Shown: one piece after another, positions 6,494-14,391 of the stretch
Layout: the number at the start of each line of letters is the position of its first letter
Numbering within the stretch: position 1 is the first letter of the stretch
DNA from: DATAES01 sp036493595
GTDB lineage: Bacteria > Actinomycetota > Acidimicrobiia > Acidimicrobiales > JACDCH01
DNA: 25,772 bases
NCBI GenBank assembly: GCA_036493595.1
Contig: DASXPN010000110.1
Coordinates: forward strand, 1-25,772
Reading direction: 5' to 3'
Translations under genes and position numbers: made by a program
Notes under the pieces: model-generated
The model's database searches: none
The model's input: the letters and a program-made list of their open reading frames with translations, nothing else
Told to the model about the DNA's origin: nothing

Positions 6494-7723
6494 ATGCTGA
6501 CCACCGATGTCGTGGTCGTCGGTGGAGGTCCGGCGGGTGCAGCCGCAGCGATCACACTCGCCCGCGCCGGCCGCGACGTCGTTGTCGTCGACAAGGCCCG
6601 CTTCCCTCGCGACAAGTGCTGCGGCGACGGGCTGACCGCAGAGGCACTGCGTCTCCTCGAAGGGCTCGGGCTCGATCCGTCGACGGTGCCGTCGTGGCAA
6701 GTGGTGGAGGACATCGTCGTCCGTGCGCCATCGGGCCGGACCTCGGTGTTCCCACTCCCACGCGACGAAGGACTGTTCGCGGCCGTCGCGCGCCGGACCG
6801 ATCTCGACGCCGCGCTGCTCGATGTCGCGCGCGCCGCCGGCGCCAAGGTGCTCGACGGCCATGCCCTCGTCGGCGCGCACCAACTGCACGATCGCGTCGT
6901 CGCCGATGTCGACGGGCTCGGCGAGGTGCATGCCCGCTACGCGATCGGGGCGGACGGTGCATGGTCGCCGCTGCGCAAGGCGCTCGGCGCGTCGATCCCC
7001 GGCTACCTCGGTGAGTGGCACGCGTTCCGGCAGTACTTCACCGACGTCGGGCCAGGCGCCCGAGACCTGTGGGTCTGGTTCGAGCCCGACTTGCTGCCCG
7101 GCTACGCATGGTCGTTCCCCTTGCCGGACGGCCGCGCCAACGTGGGCTTCGGGATCCAACGCGCGGATCTGCACCGCGAGGGTCGCATCGACCGCGTGCA
7201 AGCGATGAAGGACGTGTGGCCCGAGCTGCTCGCACGATCTCATGTCCGTGACGTGCTCGGTCCGGGAGCGAAGCCTGAGTCGCCCCATCGTGCGTGGCCG
7301 ATCCCCGCCCGCATCGACGACGTCGTCTTGGTCGCGGGACGTGCGCTCTTCGCCGGCGATGCCGCGTGCGCGACCGATCCCCTCACCGGCGAGGGCATCG
7401 CGCAGGCACTGGCGACGGGCGTGCTCGCCGGGAGTGCCATCGACGTGGGCGGCCCGTCCGACGGGGCACGGGTGGCTGCGGCCTATGAGACCGCGGTGCG
7501 CCACGAGTTGTTCGCGGACCATCGCATGTCGCGGTTGCTGATCGGGGCCGTGCGTCACCGCCGCGGGGCGCGGGCCGGCTTGCGCCTTGCCGGCGCGACA
7601 CCGTGGACGCGGCGCAACTTCGGGCGTTGGCTCTTCGAGGGCTACCCGCGGTCGCTCGTCGTCACCCCGCGAAGGTGGCACAAGACCATGTTCACGAAGC
7701 CGGGCGCGTATCGCCCCTCGTAG
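6494..7723 (+). CDS. Geranylgeranyl-reductase-family FAD-dependent oxidoreductase
   Basis: 409 residues. The FAD-binding Rossmann motif VVVVGGGPAG is at 6-15, followed by the GGR-family signature ARFPRDKCCGDGLT (35-48). The GADGAWS motif is at 152-158, and the second FAD motif AGDAACATDPLTGEGI is at 287-302. Members reduce double bonds in isoprenoid chains, for example geranylgeranyl groups in archaeal lipids and chlorophyll, or the menaquinone isoprenoid in mycobacteria (MenJ). Others act as FAD monooxygenases. Menaquinone or polyprenyl reduction at the membrane is the most likely role in an actinobacterium, but no menaquinone gene is adjacent. ATG 6494 starts 10 bp after the cupin stop, probably from its own promoter. 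The C-terminal RRxxx-rich tail may contact the membrane. Confidence 0.85.
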   Translation: MLTTDVVVVGGGPAGAAAAITLARAGRDVVVVDKARFPRDKCCGDGLTAEALRLLEGLGLDPSTVPSWQVVEDIVVRAPSGRTSVFPLPRDEGLFAAVARRTDLDAALLDVARAAGAKVLDGHALVGAHQLHDRVVADVDGLGEVHARYAIGADGAWSPLRKALGASIPGYLGEWHAFRQYFTDVGPGARDLWVWFEPDLLPGYAWSFPLPDGRANVGFGIQRADLHREGRIDRVQAMKDVWPELLARSHVRDVLGPGAKPESPHRAWPIPARIDDVVLVAGRALFAGDAACATDPLTGEGIAQALATGVLAGSAIDVGGPSDGARVAAAYETAVRHELFADHRMSRLLIGAVRHRRGARAGLRLAGATPWTRRNFGRWLFEGYPRSLVVTPRRWHKTMFTKPGAYRPS

Positions 7724-7793
7724 TTCACGTCCGCTTCACCTGCGGGAAATGTTCCGCTCCTATGGTGGCGACCGGTGGCACGCGGCGGTGCTG

Positions 7794-7850
7794 CCTTCGT
7801 GGAGGCCCGCACCTCATCCCCCCCGAGGTGCGGTGCCCTCCACACGAAGG
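7794..7850. terminator. Long GC-rich hairpin between convergent genes
   Basis: Arms 7794-7815 and 7825-7850 pair almost fully (CCTTCGTG and GAGG, then CCGCACCTC, with small bulges) around a C-rich loop at 7816-7824. It lies in the 151-bp gap between the convergent GGR and LLM genes. It lacks a U-tract, as is common in high-GC actinobacteria, and could stop transcription from both sides. Confidence 0.72.
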
Positions 7851-7874
7851 GGCACTCGCAGGGCCGTCGACCGG

Positions 7875-8918
7875 CTACTCGCTCCAGGCCTTGAGCTTCT
7901 CGATGATCTCGGCCGGGCGCTCGCCGAACGGTGTCACTTGCAGGACGGTCACGCCTGCTTCTTTGTGCGCCGCGATGCGATCCTTGACGAAGCCTTCGTC
8001 GCCACACAACGACGTCAGTTCGAGCAACTCGGACGGCACCTTCGCGGCCGCGTCCTGCTTGTGGCCGGCGAGGTAGAGATCCTGGATCTCCTCGGCTTCC
8101 TGCTCGTAGCCGTAACGGCGAGCCAGCGCGTTGTAGAAGTTCTGGCCCTTCGCCCCCATGCCGCCGATGTACAGCGCGGCCATGGCGCGGCCGAGGTCAC
8201 GCGTCGCCTCCGCTTGCGCCTTGTCGTCGGTGATGCACACGAGACCGCCGGCGCAGATGTCGAGCGGTGCGAGATCGGCGGAGCGCTTCGCGCGGCCCGC
8301 GTCGAGCGACGGACCGAACACGTCGTTCGCCTTCTCGGGGACGTAGAACACCGGCAGCCATCCGTCGGCGATCTCGGCCGTCAGCGCGACGTTCTTCTCA
8401 CCGAGCGATGCGACGTAGATCGGGATGCGGTCGCGAACCGGACGGCCGATGATCTTGAGCGGCTTGCCGAGGCCGGTGCCTTCGCCTTCGGGCAACGGGA
8501 TCGGGTACAGCGGGCCCGCGTTCGTCAGCGGCTCCTCGCGCTTCCACACCTTGCGGCAGATGTCGACGATCTCGCGTGTACGAGCGAGCGGCTTGTCGTA
8601 CGGAACGCCGTGCCAGCCCTCGATCACCTGTGGACCTGACGCACCGAGTCCGAGCACGGCGCGGCCATTGGACAGTGCGTCGATTCCCGCGGCCGTCATG
8701 GCCAGCAACGCCGGCGTGCGGCTGTACAGCGGCAGGATGCCCGAACCGATGTGCACGCGCTCGGTCTTCGCCGCGAGGTAGCCCATGAAGCTCACCCCGT
8801 CGAAGCCGTACGCCTCCGCGACCCACACGAGGTCGAGACCGGCGTGCTCGAGCTCGACCACTTGACGGGCCGATGCCTCGAACCCTCCGGCATAGCTGAG
8901 CGGCATCGAGATCTTCAT
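7875..8918 (-). CDS. LLM-class (F420-dependent-type) oxidoreductase
   Basis: 347 residues. The luciferase-like TIM-barrel pattern is clear: MKISMPLSYAGGF, LVWVAEAYGFDG, AAKTERVHIGSGILPLYSRTPALLAMTAAGID, then LGLGASGPQVIEGWHGVPYDKPLARTREIVDI and IYVASLGEKNVALTAEIADGWLP. In actinobacteria these proteins generally use coenzyme F420 rather than FMN for two-electron reductions or oxidations; substrates range from alcohols to acyl-type molecules. ATG 8918 follows the TGA of the upstream gene by 3 nt (TGA GTG ATG), so it is co-transcribed with the small SH3-like gene and the acyl-CoA dehydrogenase. A GTG at 8921 is also possible. The substrate is unknown; operon context suggests lipid or acyl-CoA metabolism. 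Confidence 0.88.
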   Translation of the reverse strand: MKISMPLSYAGGFEASARQVVELEHAGLDLVWVAEAYGFDGVSFMGYLAAKTERVHIGSGILPLYSRTPALLAMTAAGIDALSNGRAVLGLGASGPQVIEGWHGVPYDKPLARTREIVDICRKVWKREEPLTNAGPLYPIPLPEGEGTGLGKPLKIIGRPVRDRIPIYVASLGEKNVALTAEIADGWLPVFYVPEKANDVFGPSLDAGRAKRSADLAPLDICAGGLVCITDDKAQAEATRDLGRAMAALYIGGMGAKGQNFYNALARRYGYEQEAEEIQDLYLAGHKQDAAAKVPSELLELTSLCGDEGFVKDRIAAHKEAGVTVLQVTPFGERPAEIIEKLKAWSE

Positions 8919-8921
8919 CAC

Positions 8922-9320
8922 TCACACCCCCAAGACTTCGCGACGGTTCTTGCTGCGTTCGATCAGATGCGCCGGCACGGCGACCCCGTTGACCATCACC
9001 GACTCGCCGGCGGACGCGCCTGCCGCGGTCGCGGCGTCGCCATCGGCAATCGCGGCACCGCCTTCGACCACGGTCAGATCCTCACCGGCTTCGCGGCGAC
9101 GGACGAGCTCGGCCCACTCGCTCGGGCGAGCGAGCAACGTGCGATTCAGTGAGCCACGCACGACACCGTTGTCGAATCGGACCCAGTAACGGATCCACGT
9201 GAGGCCCTCGACCACGATGACCTTGCCCGTCGTCCCCTCGGGGACGCCCGGCGTGTCGGCGGTGACGACCACCCGCTCTTTCACGGCGAGGTGCTCGCCC
9301 TTGCCTTCCTTCCGTGCCAT
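8922..9320 (-). CDS. Small SH3/KOW-like protein of unknown function
   Basis: 132 residues; I do not recognise a characterised family. Residues 10-65 (AVKERVVVTADTPGVPEGTTGKVIVVEG, then WIRYWVRFDNGVVRGSLNRTLL) read as a small beta-barrel like KOW or SH3 domains, with the G-x-P-x-G-T-x-G-K-V turn typical of such folds. A low-complexity Ala/Gly/Asp linker follows, then a short C-terminal tail VPAHLIERSKNRREVLG. No signal peptide or membrane segment. The gene is locked between an acyl-CoA dehydrogenase (46 bp upstream) and an LLM oxidoreductase (3 bp downstream). TACTGT 10 nt before ATG 9320 may be an internal -10 element. A scaffold or regulatory role is possible but unsupported. Confidence 0.72.
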   Translation of the reverse strand: MARKEGKGEHLAVKERVVVTADTPGVPEGTTGKVIVVEGLTWIRYWVRFDNGVVRGSLNRTLLARPSEWAELVRRREAGEDLTVVEGGAAIADGDAATAAGASAGESVMVNGVAVPAHLIERSKNRREVLGV

Positions 9321-9366
9321 AACGCGGGCGACAGTAGTGGGACACCTGCAGGCGGCCCCAACACGC

Positions 9367-10491
9367 TCAGTCGAGTGCGGGCTCGTGGGGCAGGCCGAGG
9401 ACGCGCTCACCGATGATCGAGCGCTGCACTTCGCCGGTGCCGCCGCCGATCGTCAGCGCGGGGCTGAACAGGAAGCCGTAGTACCAGGGCTCGGCCGCGG
9501 TTCCGATCGGTCCGCCGGTCGAGAGCATCCCGCCGGCACCGCACAGGTCGCGGGCGGTCTGCATGATGTGCTGTCCGTGCTCATCGGCCATCACCTTGCG
9601 GATCGAGGCCTCGGGCCCCGGTTGCTCACCTCGGATGCGGGCGCTGATGGTGCGAAGCCGGATCAGGTCGAGCACCTTCGCCTCGATGTGCAGCCGCGCG
9701 AGTTGCTGGCGGGCGATCGGGTCGGCGACGCCGCCGGCCCGTCGGATCGTGTCGAGCAGATCGGCCGCGGTCGGGCCCATGCCCCACAGGGCGCCGCCGC
9801 TCGACAGCGAGACTCGTTCGTTGCCGAGCGTGACCTTGGCGAGCGTCCATCCCTCGTTCTCGTCGCCGACGAGATTCGCGGCCGGGATGCGCACGTCCGT
9901 GAAGAACACCTGGTTGAACAGGTGCGCGCCTGTCATCTCGACGATGGGGCGGATCTCGATGCCCGGGGTGTTCATCGGGCAGATGAAGTACGAGATGCCT
10001 TTGTGCTTGGGCGCGTCCGGAGCGGTGCGGGCGATGAGGATGCCGAACTGCGCGACGTGGGCGGCGGAGGTCCAGATCTTGGAGCCGTTGACGACGTACT
10101 CGTCGCCGTCCCGTACCGCGCGCGTGCGCAGTGATGCGAGATCACTGCCGGCCTCGGGCTCGCTGAAGAGTTGGCACCAGATCTCTTCGCCGGCGAGCAG
10201 CGGGACGAGGTAGCGCTCCATCTGCGCGTCGTTGCCCGCGTGCAGGATGGTCGGGCCGGCCCACCCGATACCGATCTGGTTGCTCGGTCGCTGCACGCCG
10301 GCGCGCCGCAACTCGTCGTCGATGATCAGTTGGTGAACAGGGTCGGCGTCGAGGCCGTAGGGCTTCGGCCAGTGCGGCGCGACGTAGCCGCCCTCGGCGA
10401 GGACGCGACCCGTCGGGTGCGCATGCTCCTTCAGCCAGGCGCGCACGTCGGCGCGACGAGGATCGTCCTCAGCCGGAAGATCGAACTCCAT
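9367..10491 (-). CDS. Acyl-CoA dehydrogenase (FadE-like)
   Basis: 374 residues, full length for the family. FAD and substrate motifs are present: WCQLFSEPEAGSDLASL (105-121), VNGSKIWTSAAHVAQFGILIART (134-156), NEGWTLAKVTLGNER, and the C-terminal GGGTGEVQRSIIGERVLGLP (349-368). The reaction would be FAD-linked alpha,beta-dehydrogenation of an acyl-CoA to the enoyl-CoA. The usual catalytic Glu of the YEGT motif aligns with Gly350, so either another residue acts as base or this subunit needs a partner. It is divergent from the FadD gene (145-bp gap) and first in the operon with the SH3-like and LLM genes. TACGGT (10506-10501, minus strand) lies 9 nt before its ATG. Confidence 0.9.
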   Translation of the reverse strand: MEFDLPAEDDPRRADVRAWLKEHAHPTGRVLAEGGYVAPHWPKPYGLDADPVHQLIIDDELRRAGVQRPSNQIGIGWAGPTILHAGNDAQMERYLVPLLAGEEIWCQLFSEPEAGSDLASLRTRAVRDGDEYVVNGSKIWTSAAHVAQFGILIARTAPDAPKHKGISYFICPMNTPGIEIRPIVEMTGAHLFNQVFFTDVRIPAANLVGDENEGWTLAKVTLGNERVSLSSGGALWGMGPTAADLLDTIRRAGGVADPIARQQLARLHIEAKVLDLIRLRTISARIRGEQPGPEASIRKVMADEHGQHIMQTARDLCGAGGMLSTGGPIGTAAEPWYYGFLFSPALTIGGGTGEVQRSIIGERVLGLPHEPALD

Positions 10492-10636
10492 GGCTGGGCG
10501 ACCGTAGTCGCCGCGCCGTCAGTTGGAGATCACCGACACGACCTCCACGTCCATGAAAGCCGTGGACGGGACGATCGTGTCACAGCGGCCGGTACGATCC
10601 GCGCTCCAGCACGCACGTGATCGAAGGGGACACCAG
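10492..10636. promoter_or_regulatory. Divergent regulatory region, FadE / FadD operons
   Basis: This 145-bp gap separates two divergent acyl-CoA operons. Toward the FadE gene, TACGGT (rc of 10501-10506) lies 9 nt from the start. Toward FadD, TACGAT (10593-10598) is a plausible -10, giving a leader of about 30 nt with the ribosome binding site GAAGGGGA (10623-10630). A short inverted repeat TCCACG/CGTGGA (10544-10549, 10561-10566) between them could be a repressor site. No good -35 was found. Confidence 0.45.
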
Positions 10637-12247
10637 ATGGCCGGATGGAATTTCGCCGACGTGTGGGAGGTCGTGGCGGAGCAGTTGCCCGACGCGCCCG
10701 CGCAGGTGCAGGGCGACCGGCGCATCAGCTGGGGTGAGATGGACCGCCGGGCCGACGGCGTCGCCAAGGCGCTGCTCGACGCGGGCGCGCAGCGCCAGGA
10801 CAAGGTGGCGCACTACCTGTACAACTGCCCCGAGTACATGGAGTCGATGTTCGCCATCTTCAAGGCGGGTCTCGCTCCGGTGAACACCAACTACCGGTAC
10901 GCGGACGACGAGCTCGTGTACCTGTGGGACAACGCCGATGCGGTCGCCGTCGTGTTCCACGGTTGCTTCGCCGACAAGTGCGAGCGCGTGCGCGATCGCG
11001 TCGATCGAGTGCGCACGTGGCTGTGGGTCGATGACGGCAGTGGTCCGTGCCCCTCATGGGCAACGCCGTACGAGGACGCGGCGTCGTCGGCGAGCTCGCG
11101 CACGGTGCCCGCGCACGGCCGCGGTGGTGAGGATCTGCTCCTGCTCTACACCGGCGGCACGACCGGCATGCCGAAGGGCGTGATGTGGCAGCAGGACGAC
11201 CTGTTCGTGTACCTCAACCCGCCGAGCGGCGTGGACTTCGGTGTCGACGCCGACCTCGACAAGGTACGCGAGCTGTGTGTCACGCCCGGCCGGGTGATCG
11301 TGCCGGCCGCGCCGTTGATGCACGGCACCGGCATGTTCACCGCGTTGTCGACGATGACGTCCGGTGGCTCGGTGGTGACATTGCAGAACCGCTCGTTCAC
11401 GCCGACCGAGTTGCTCGACGCCGTCGAGCGCGAAGGGGTCAACGCGATCGCGTGGGTCGGTGACGCGTTCGCCAAGCCGGTGCTGCGCGCGCTCGACGAT
11501 CAGCCCGGCAAGTGGGACCTGTCGAGCCTCATCCTCCTCGTGTCCTCGGGGGTCATGTGGAGCGAGGAAACCAAGCAAGGGCTACTGCGCCATCACGGCG
11601 GGATGCTGCTGAGCGACGGTTTCTCGTCGTCGGAGGCGCTCGGCATGGGCACCTCGATCACGAGCGCGGGCAACACGACGCAGACGGCGAAGTTCTCACT
11701 CGGCCCGAATGCCCGAGTCATCACCGACGAGGGCCGTGATGTCGCGCCCGGCTCCGGCGAGATCGGACGCGTCGCGGTGACCGGCCGGCAGCCCGTCGGG
11801 TACTACAAGGACCCGGTCAAGAGCGACGCGACGTTCCTCATGATCGACGGCAAGCGATATTCGGTGCCCGGCGACTACGCCGCCATCGAGGCGGACGGCA
11901 CGATCACCTTGCTCGGACGCGGGTCGGTGTGCATCAACACCGGCGGCGAGAAGGTCTTCCCCGAGGAGGTCGAGGAGGTCCTCAAGCTGCACCCGGCGAT
12001 CCGGGATGCGGTGGCGGTCGGCGTGCCCGACGACAAGTTCGGCGAAGCCATCACTGCGGTCGTCGAGCCGTTCCCCGGGAGCGCCATCGACGAGGGCGAC
12101 GTGATCGCGCACGTCAAGGGCAAGCTCGCCGCGTACAAGGCGCCGAAGCGGGTCGTCGTGGTCGACTCGATCATGCGCGCCCCCAACGGCAAGGTCGATT
12201 ACAAGGGCGTGCGGTCTCGCGCATTGGAGGCACTCGGCATCGGCTGA
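10637..12247 (+). CDS. Acyl-CoA synthetase, FadD19-like
   Basis: 536 residues of the adenylate-forming superfamily. The ATP-binding loop YTGGTTGMPKG is at 171-181. SGVMWSEE and the DGFSSSEALGMG region form the substrate and adenylate site, GDYAAIEADGTITLLGR and INTGGEKVFPEEVEE form the hinge and A8 motif, and the catalytic Lys519 is in APNGKVDYKG. It activates a carboxylic acid to acyl-AMP and then acyl-CoA. The NTNYRYADDELVYLWDNAD and SVPGDYA/GRGSVCINTGGEKVFPEEVEE blocks resemble mycobacterial FadD19, a cholesterol side-chain CoA ligase; the substrate here is not proven. ATG 10637 was chosen because it follows GAAGGGGA at the right distance; the in-frame extension to 10523 crosses the promoter region. 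First gene of the FadD > SDR > FadE operon. Confidence 0.9.
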   Translation: MAGWNFADVWEVVAEQLPDAPAQVQGDRRISWGEMDRRADGVAKALLDAGAQRQDKVAHYLYNCPEYMESMFAIFKAGLAPVNTNYRYADDELVYLWDNADAVAVVFHGCFADKCERVRDRVDRVRTWLWVDDGSGPCPSWATPYEDAASSASSRTVPAHGRGGEDLLLLYTGGTTGMPKGVMWQQDDLFVYLNPPSGVDFGVDADLDKVRELCVTPGRVIVPAAPLMHGTGMFTALSTMTSGGSVVTLQNRSFTPTELLDAVEREGVNAIAWVGDAFAKPVLRALDDQPGKWDLSSLILLVSSGVMWSEETKQGLLRHHGGMLLSDGFSSSEALGMGTSITSAGNTTQTAKFSLGPNARVITDEGRDVAPGSGEIGRVAVTGRQPVGYYKDPVKSDATFLMIDGKRYSVPGDYAAIEADGTITLLGRGSVCINTGGEKVFPEEVEEVLKLHPAIRDAVAVGVPDDKFGEAITAVVEPFPGSAIDEGDVIAHVKGKLAAYKAPKRVVVVDSIMRAPNGKVDYKGVRSRALEALGIG

Positions 12248-12248
12248 C

Positions 12249-12261
12249 TACCTTGCCCGTC
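12249..12261 (+). promoter_or_regulatory. Candidate internal -10 with leaderless spacing before second SDR
   Basis: TACCTT (12249-12254) stands 7 nt before ATG 12262 and directly after the FadD stop (TGA 12245-12247). No Shine-Dalgarno sequence is visible in the 14-bp gap. This would give a second, leaderless transcript starting inside the operon. Confidence 0.38.
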
Positions 12262-13155
12262 ATGGCAGAACTGGGATTTGACGGCAAGGTCGCGATCATC
12301 ACCGGGGCAGGAGGCGGCCTCGGCCGCTCCCATGCGCTCGAGCTCGCGAAGCGGGGCGCACTGATCGTCGTGAACGACCTCGGTGGCTCGATGGACGGCA
12401 CCGGCGGCTCGCAGACGGCCGCACAGAAGGTGGTCGACGAGGTAAAGGGAGCGGGCGGCGAGGCGGTCGCCAACTACGACTCGGTGGCGACGCCCGAGGG
12501 TGGCGCCAGCATCGTCAAGACGGCGATGGACACGTTCGGCCGCGTCGACATCATCATCAACAACGCCGGCATCCTGCGCGACGCGTCGTTCAAGAACATG
12601 ACGCCCGACCAGCTGAACCCGGTGCTCGATGTGCACTTGCGCGGCGCGTTCTACGTCACGCAGCCGGCATGGACGATCATGCGTGACCAGGGCTACGGCC
12701 GCATCATCAACACCGCGTCGGGCGCCGGCGTGTTCGGCAACTTCGGCCAGACCAATTACGGCGCCGCCAAGATGGGTCTCGTCGGGTTCACGCGTGTGCT
12801 CGCGGTCGAGGGAGCGAAGAACAACATCAAGGCCAACGCGATCGCGCCGGTCGCGAAGACCCGCATGACCGAGGAGTTGCTCGGACCGGTGGCCGACAAG
12901 CTGGCGCCGGAGTTCGTCACGCCCGTCGTCACGTACCTCGCGCACGAGGACTGCCCCGTGAGCGGCGAGGTGTACTCCGTCGGCGGTGGACGGGTGGCGC
13001 GCGTGTTCATCGGTGTCACCCAGGGCATCGTCGACCACGAGCTCAGCCCCGAGTCCGTCCGCGACCGCTTCGACGAGATCCGCGACGAGGACGGTTACGC
13101 CGTCCCCGCCAACCTCAACGAGGAGATGGGCCTCGCCCTGAAGGCGTTGTCCTAG
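12262..13155 (+). CDS. SDR-family 3-hydroxyacyl-CoA dehydrogenase, MFE2/HSD17B4-like (second copy)
   Basis: 297 residues, closely similar in layout to the SDR at 2060-2965. TGAGGGLG is at 14-21, Asp39 in VVNDLGG indicates NAD(H), NNAG is at 100-103, and the catalytic set is Ser153, Tyr166 and Lys170. The block INTASGAGVFGNFGQTNYGAAKMG is diagnostic for the peroxisomal MFE2 dehydrogenase type, as is the tail with GGGRVARVFIGVTQG. Expected to oxidise a (3R)-hydroxyacyl-CoA in the cytoplasm. It lies 14 bp after FadD and 47 bp before a FadE gene. No MaoC hydratase is next to it, so the hydratase at 311-1159 could serve both SDRs. Confidence 0.9.
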   Translation: MAELGFDGKVAIITGAGGGLGRSHALELAKRGALIVVNDLGGSMDGTGGSQTAAQKVVDEVKGAGGEAVANYDSVATPEGGASIVKTAMDTFGRVDIIINNAGILRDASFKNMTPDQLNPVLDVHLRGAFYVTQPAWTIMRDQGYGRIINTASGAGVFGNFGQTNYGAAKMGLVGFTRVLAVEGAKNNIKANAIAPVAKTRMTEELLGPVADKLAPEFVTPVVTYLAHEDCPVSGEVYSVGGGRVARVFIGVTQGIVDHELSPESVRDRFDEIRDEDGYAVPANLNEEMGLALKALS

Positions 13156-13202
13156 CTCCAGCCAGTCGAAACCGCCCGGGGAAGGGAAGGGGACGCGAGC
13201 GC

Positions 13203-14300
13203 GTGATCGAGGTCGAGGCGTTTGGGGCCGAGGCGGCGGCGTGGCTGCGGGCCAACAAGCCCGACGCGCCGCGGGACTACGGCGCCATCCTTCCGCCCGA
13301 CCTGCGCGACGAGGGGATGGCATGGCAGCGGCGACTGTTCGATGCCGGCTTCGCGGGCATCCACTGGCCGGAGGAGTACGGCGGCCGCGGGCTCACGGCT
13401 GAGCACACGGGGGCGTGGGTCGAGCAGTGCGCGCTGGCCGGCGTTCCTCCGTTCATCAACATGGTCGGCGTCGTGCTGGCCGGAGGTTCACTCCTGCTGT
13501 TCGGCACCGACGCGCAGAAGCAGGAACATCTGCGGCCGATCATCAGCGGCGAGCGGGTCTGGTGCCAACTGTTCAGCGAACCGGGCGCCGGCTCTGATCT
13601 CGCGTCGCTGACGACCCGTGCCGAGCGCGACGGCGACGAGTACGTCATCTCCGGGCAGAAGGTGTGGTGCTCGAACGGCCGCATCAGCGACTGGGGCATC
13701 TGCATGGCGCGCACCGATGCGTCAACCAAGCCACACCGCGGCATCTCGTTCTTCCTCGTCGACATGCATTTGCCCGGTATCGAGGTCCGTCCTCTACGGC
13801 AGATCACCGGCGGATCCGAGTTCGACGAGGTCTTCCTCGACGGCGTGCGGGTCCCGGACGACTGCCTGCTCGGCAACGAGAACGAAGGGTGGAACGTCGG
13901 AATGGCGACGCTCACCAACGAGCGCGGTCACATCGGCGCGTCCGCCATCTCCCTGCAACGCCGGCTCGACGCGATGGCGAGGATGGGCAGTGGCCCACTC
14001 GACGCCGTCGAACGCGACGAGCTCGCTGCGCTGGTGAGTCGAGGTCGGTCCTACCTCGCGCTGGCGCAGCGCCAAGGTCCCGTCGCGTCGGTGGCGGGGT
14101 CGCTCATGAAGCTCGGCGTGACCGAGCTGCTCTTCGACGCCGCGATGTTGCGGGCCTCACTCGGCGGCGCCGGCGCGATGCTCGAGGGCGATGCCGCGGC
14201 CGGTGTCGTCGGTGCCCCCGGCGGCCGCATCGCGGGAGGGACGACGCAGGTGCAAAAGAACATCATCGGCGAACGCATCCTGGGGCTGCCGAAGCAATGA
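13203..14300 (+). CDS. Acyl-CoA dehydrogenase (FadE-like), second copy
   Basis: 365 residues from GTG 13203, with AAGGGGA about 9 nt upstream. Family motifs: GIHWPEEYGGRG (52-63), VWCQLFSEPGAGSDLASLTT (119-138), ISGQKVWCSNG, NENEGWNVGMATLTNERG (225-242) and GGTTQVQKNIIGERILGLP (345-363). It would dehydrogenate an acyl-CoA with FAD. As in the FadE at 9367-10491, the position of the catalytic Glu in YEGT is Gly (Gly345). Two such subunits on the two sides of one regulatory region might form a heteromer, as known for some actinobacterial steroid-degrading FadE pairs, but this is only inference. The stop overlaps the start of a truncated SDR (ATGA). Confidence 0.9.
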   Translation: MIEVEAFGAEAAAWLRANKPDAPRDYGAILPPDLRDEGMAWQRRLFDAGFAGIHWPEEYGGRGLTAEHTGAWVEQCALAGVPPFINMVGVVLAGGSLLLFGTDAQKQEHLRPIISGERVWCQLFSEPGAGSDLASLTTRAERDGDEYVISGQKVWCSNGRISDWGICMARTDASTKPHRGISFFLVDMHLPGIEVRPLRQITGGSEFDEVFLDGVRVPDDCLLGNENEGWNVGMATLTNERGHIGASAISLQRRLDAMARMGSGPLDAVERDELAALVSRGRSYLALAQRQGPVASVAGSLMKLGVTELLFDAAMLRASLGGAGAMLEGDAAAGVVGAPGGRIAGGTTQVQKNIIGERILGLPKQ

Positions 14301-14368
14301 CCATCGCGATCGTGACTGGTGCCAGCCGCGGCATCGGACGGTCCTCGTCCATCTCCAACATTGGGTGA
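14297..14368 (+). pseudogene. N-terminal remnant of an SDR gene (23 codons)
   Basis: The ATG overlaps the stop of the FadE gene (ATGA), the normal arrangement of a co-translated next gene. The first 15 residues, MTIAIVTGASRGIGR, are the first strand and complete TGxxxGIG cofactor motif of a short-chain dehydrogenase. Then the similarity stops abruptly at about 14341 and the frame ends eight codons later at TGA 14366-14368. I found no continuation of an SDR in any frame downstream. This is therefore the stump of a gene that lost some 230-250 codons by deletion or recombination, or a small peptide derived from it. No insertion sequence or terminal repeats are seen at the break. Confidence 0.72.
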
Positions 14369-14391
14369 CGTGCGGGTTCACAAACCGCGCG

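Noticed and set aside
6335..7681. 448-codon open frame on the minus strand opposite the GGR gene
   Set aside because: Arg/Gly/Asp/Val-rich translation without any domain; exactly antisense to a clear FAD-dependent oxidoreductase. High GC keeps opposite frames open.
12199..13323. 374-codon minus-strand frame opposite the second SDR
   Set aside because: Composition is typical of an antisense shadow; the sense strand encodes a complete SDR with all catalytic residues.
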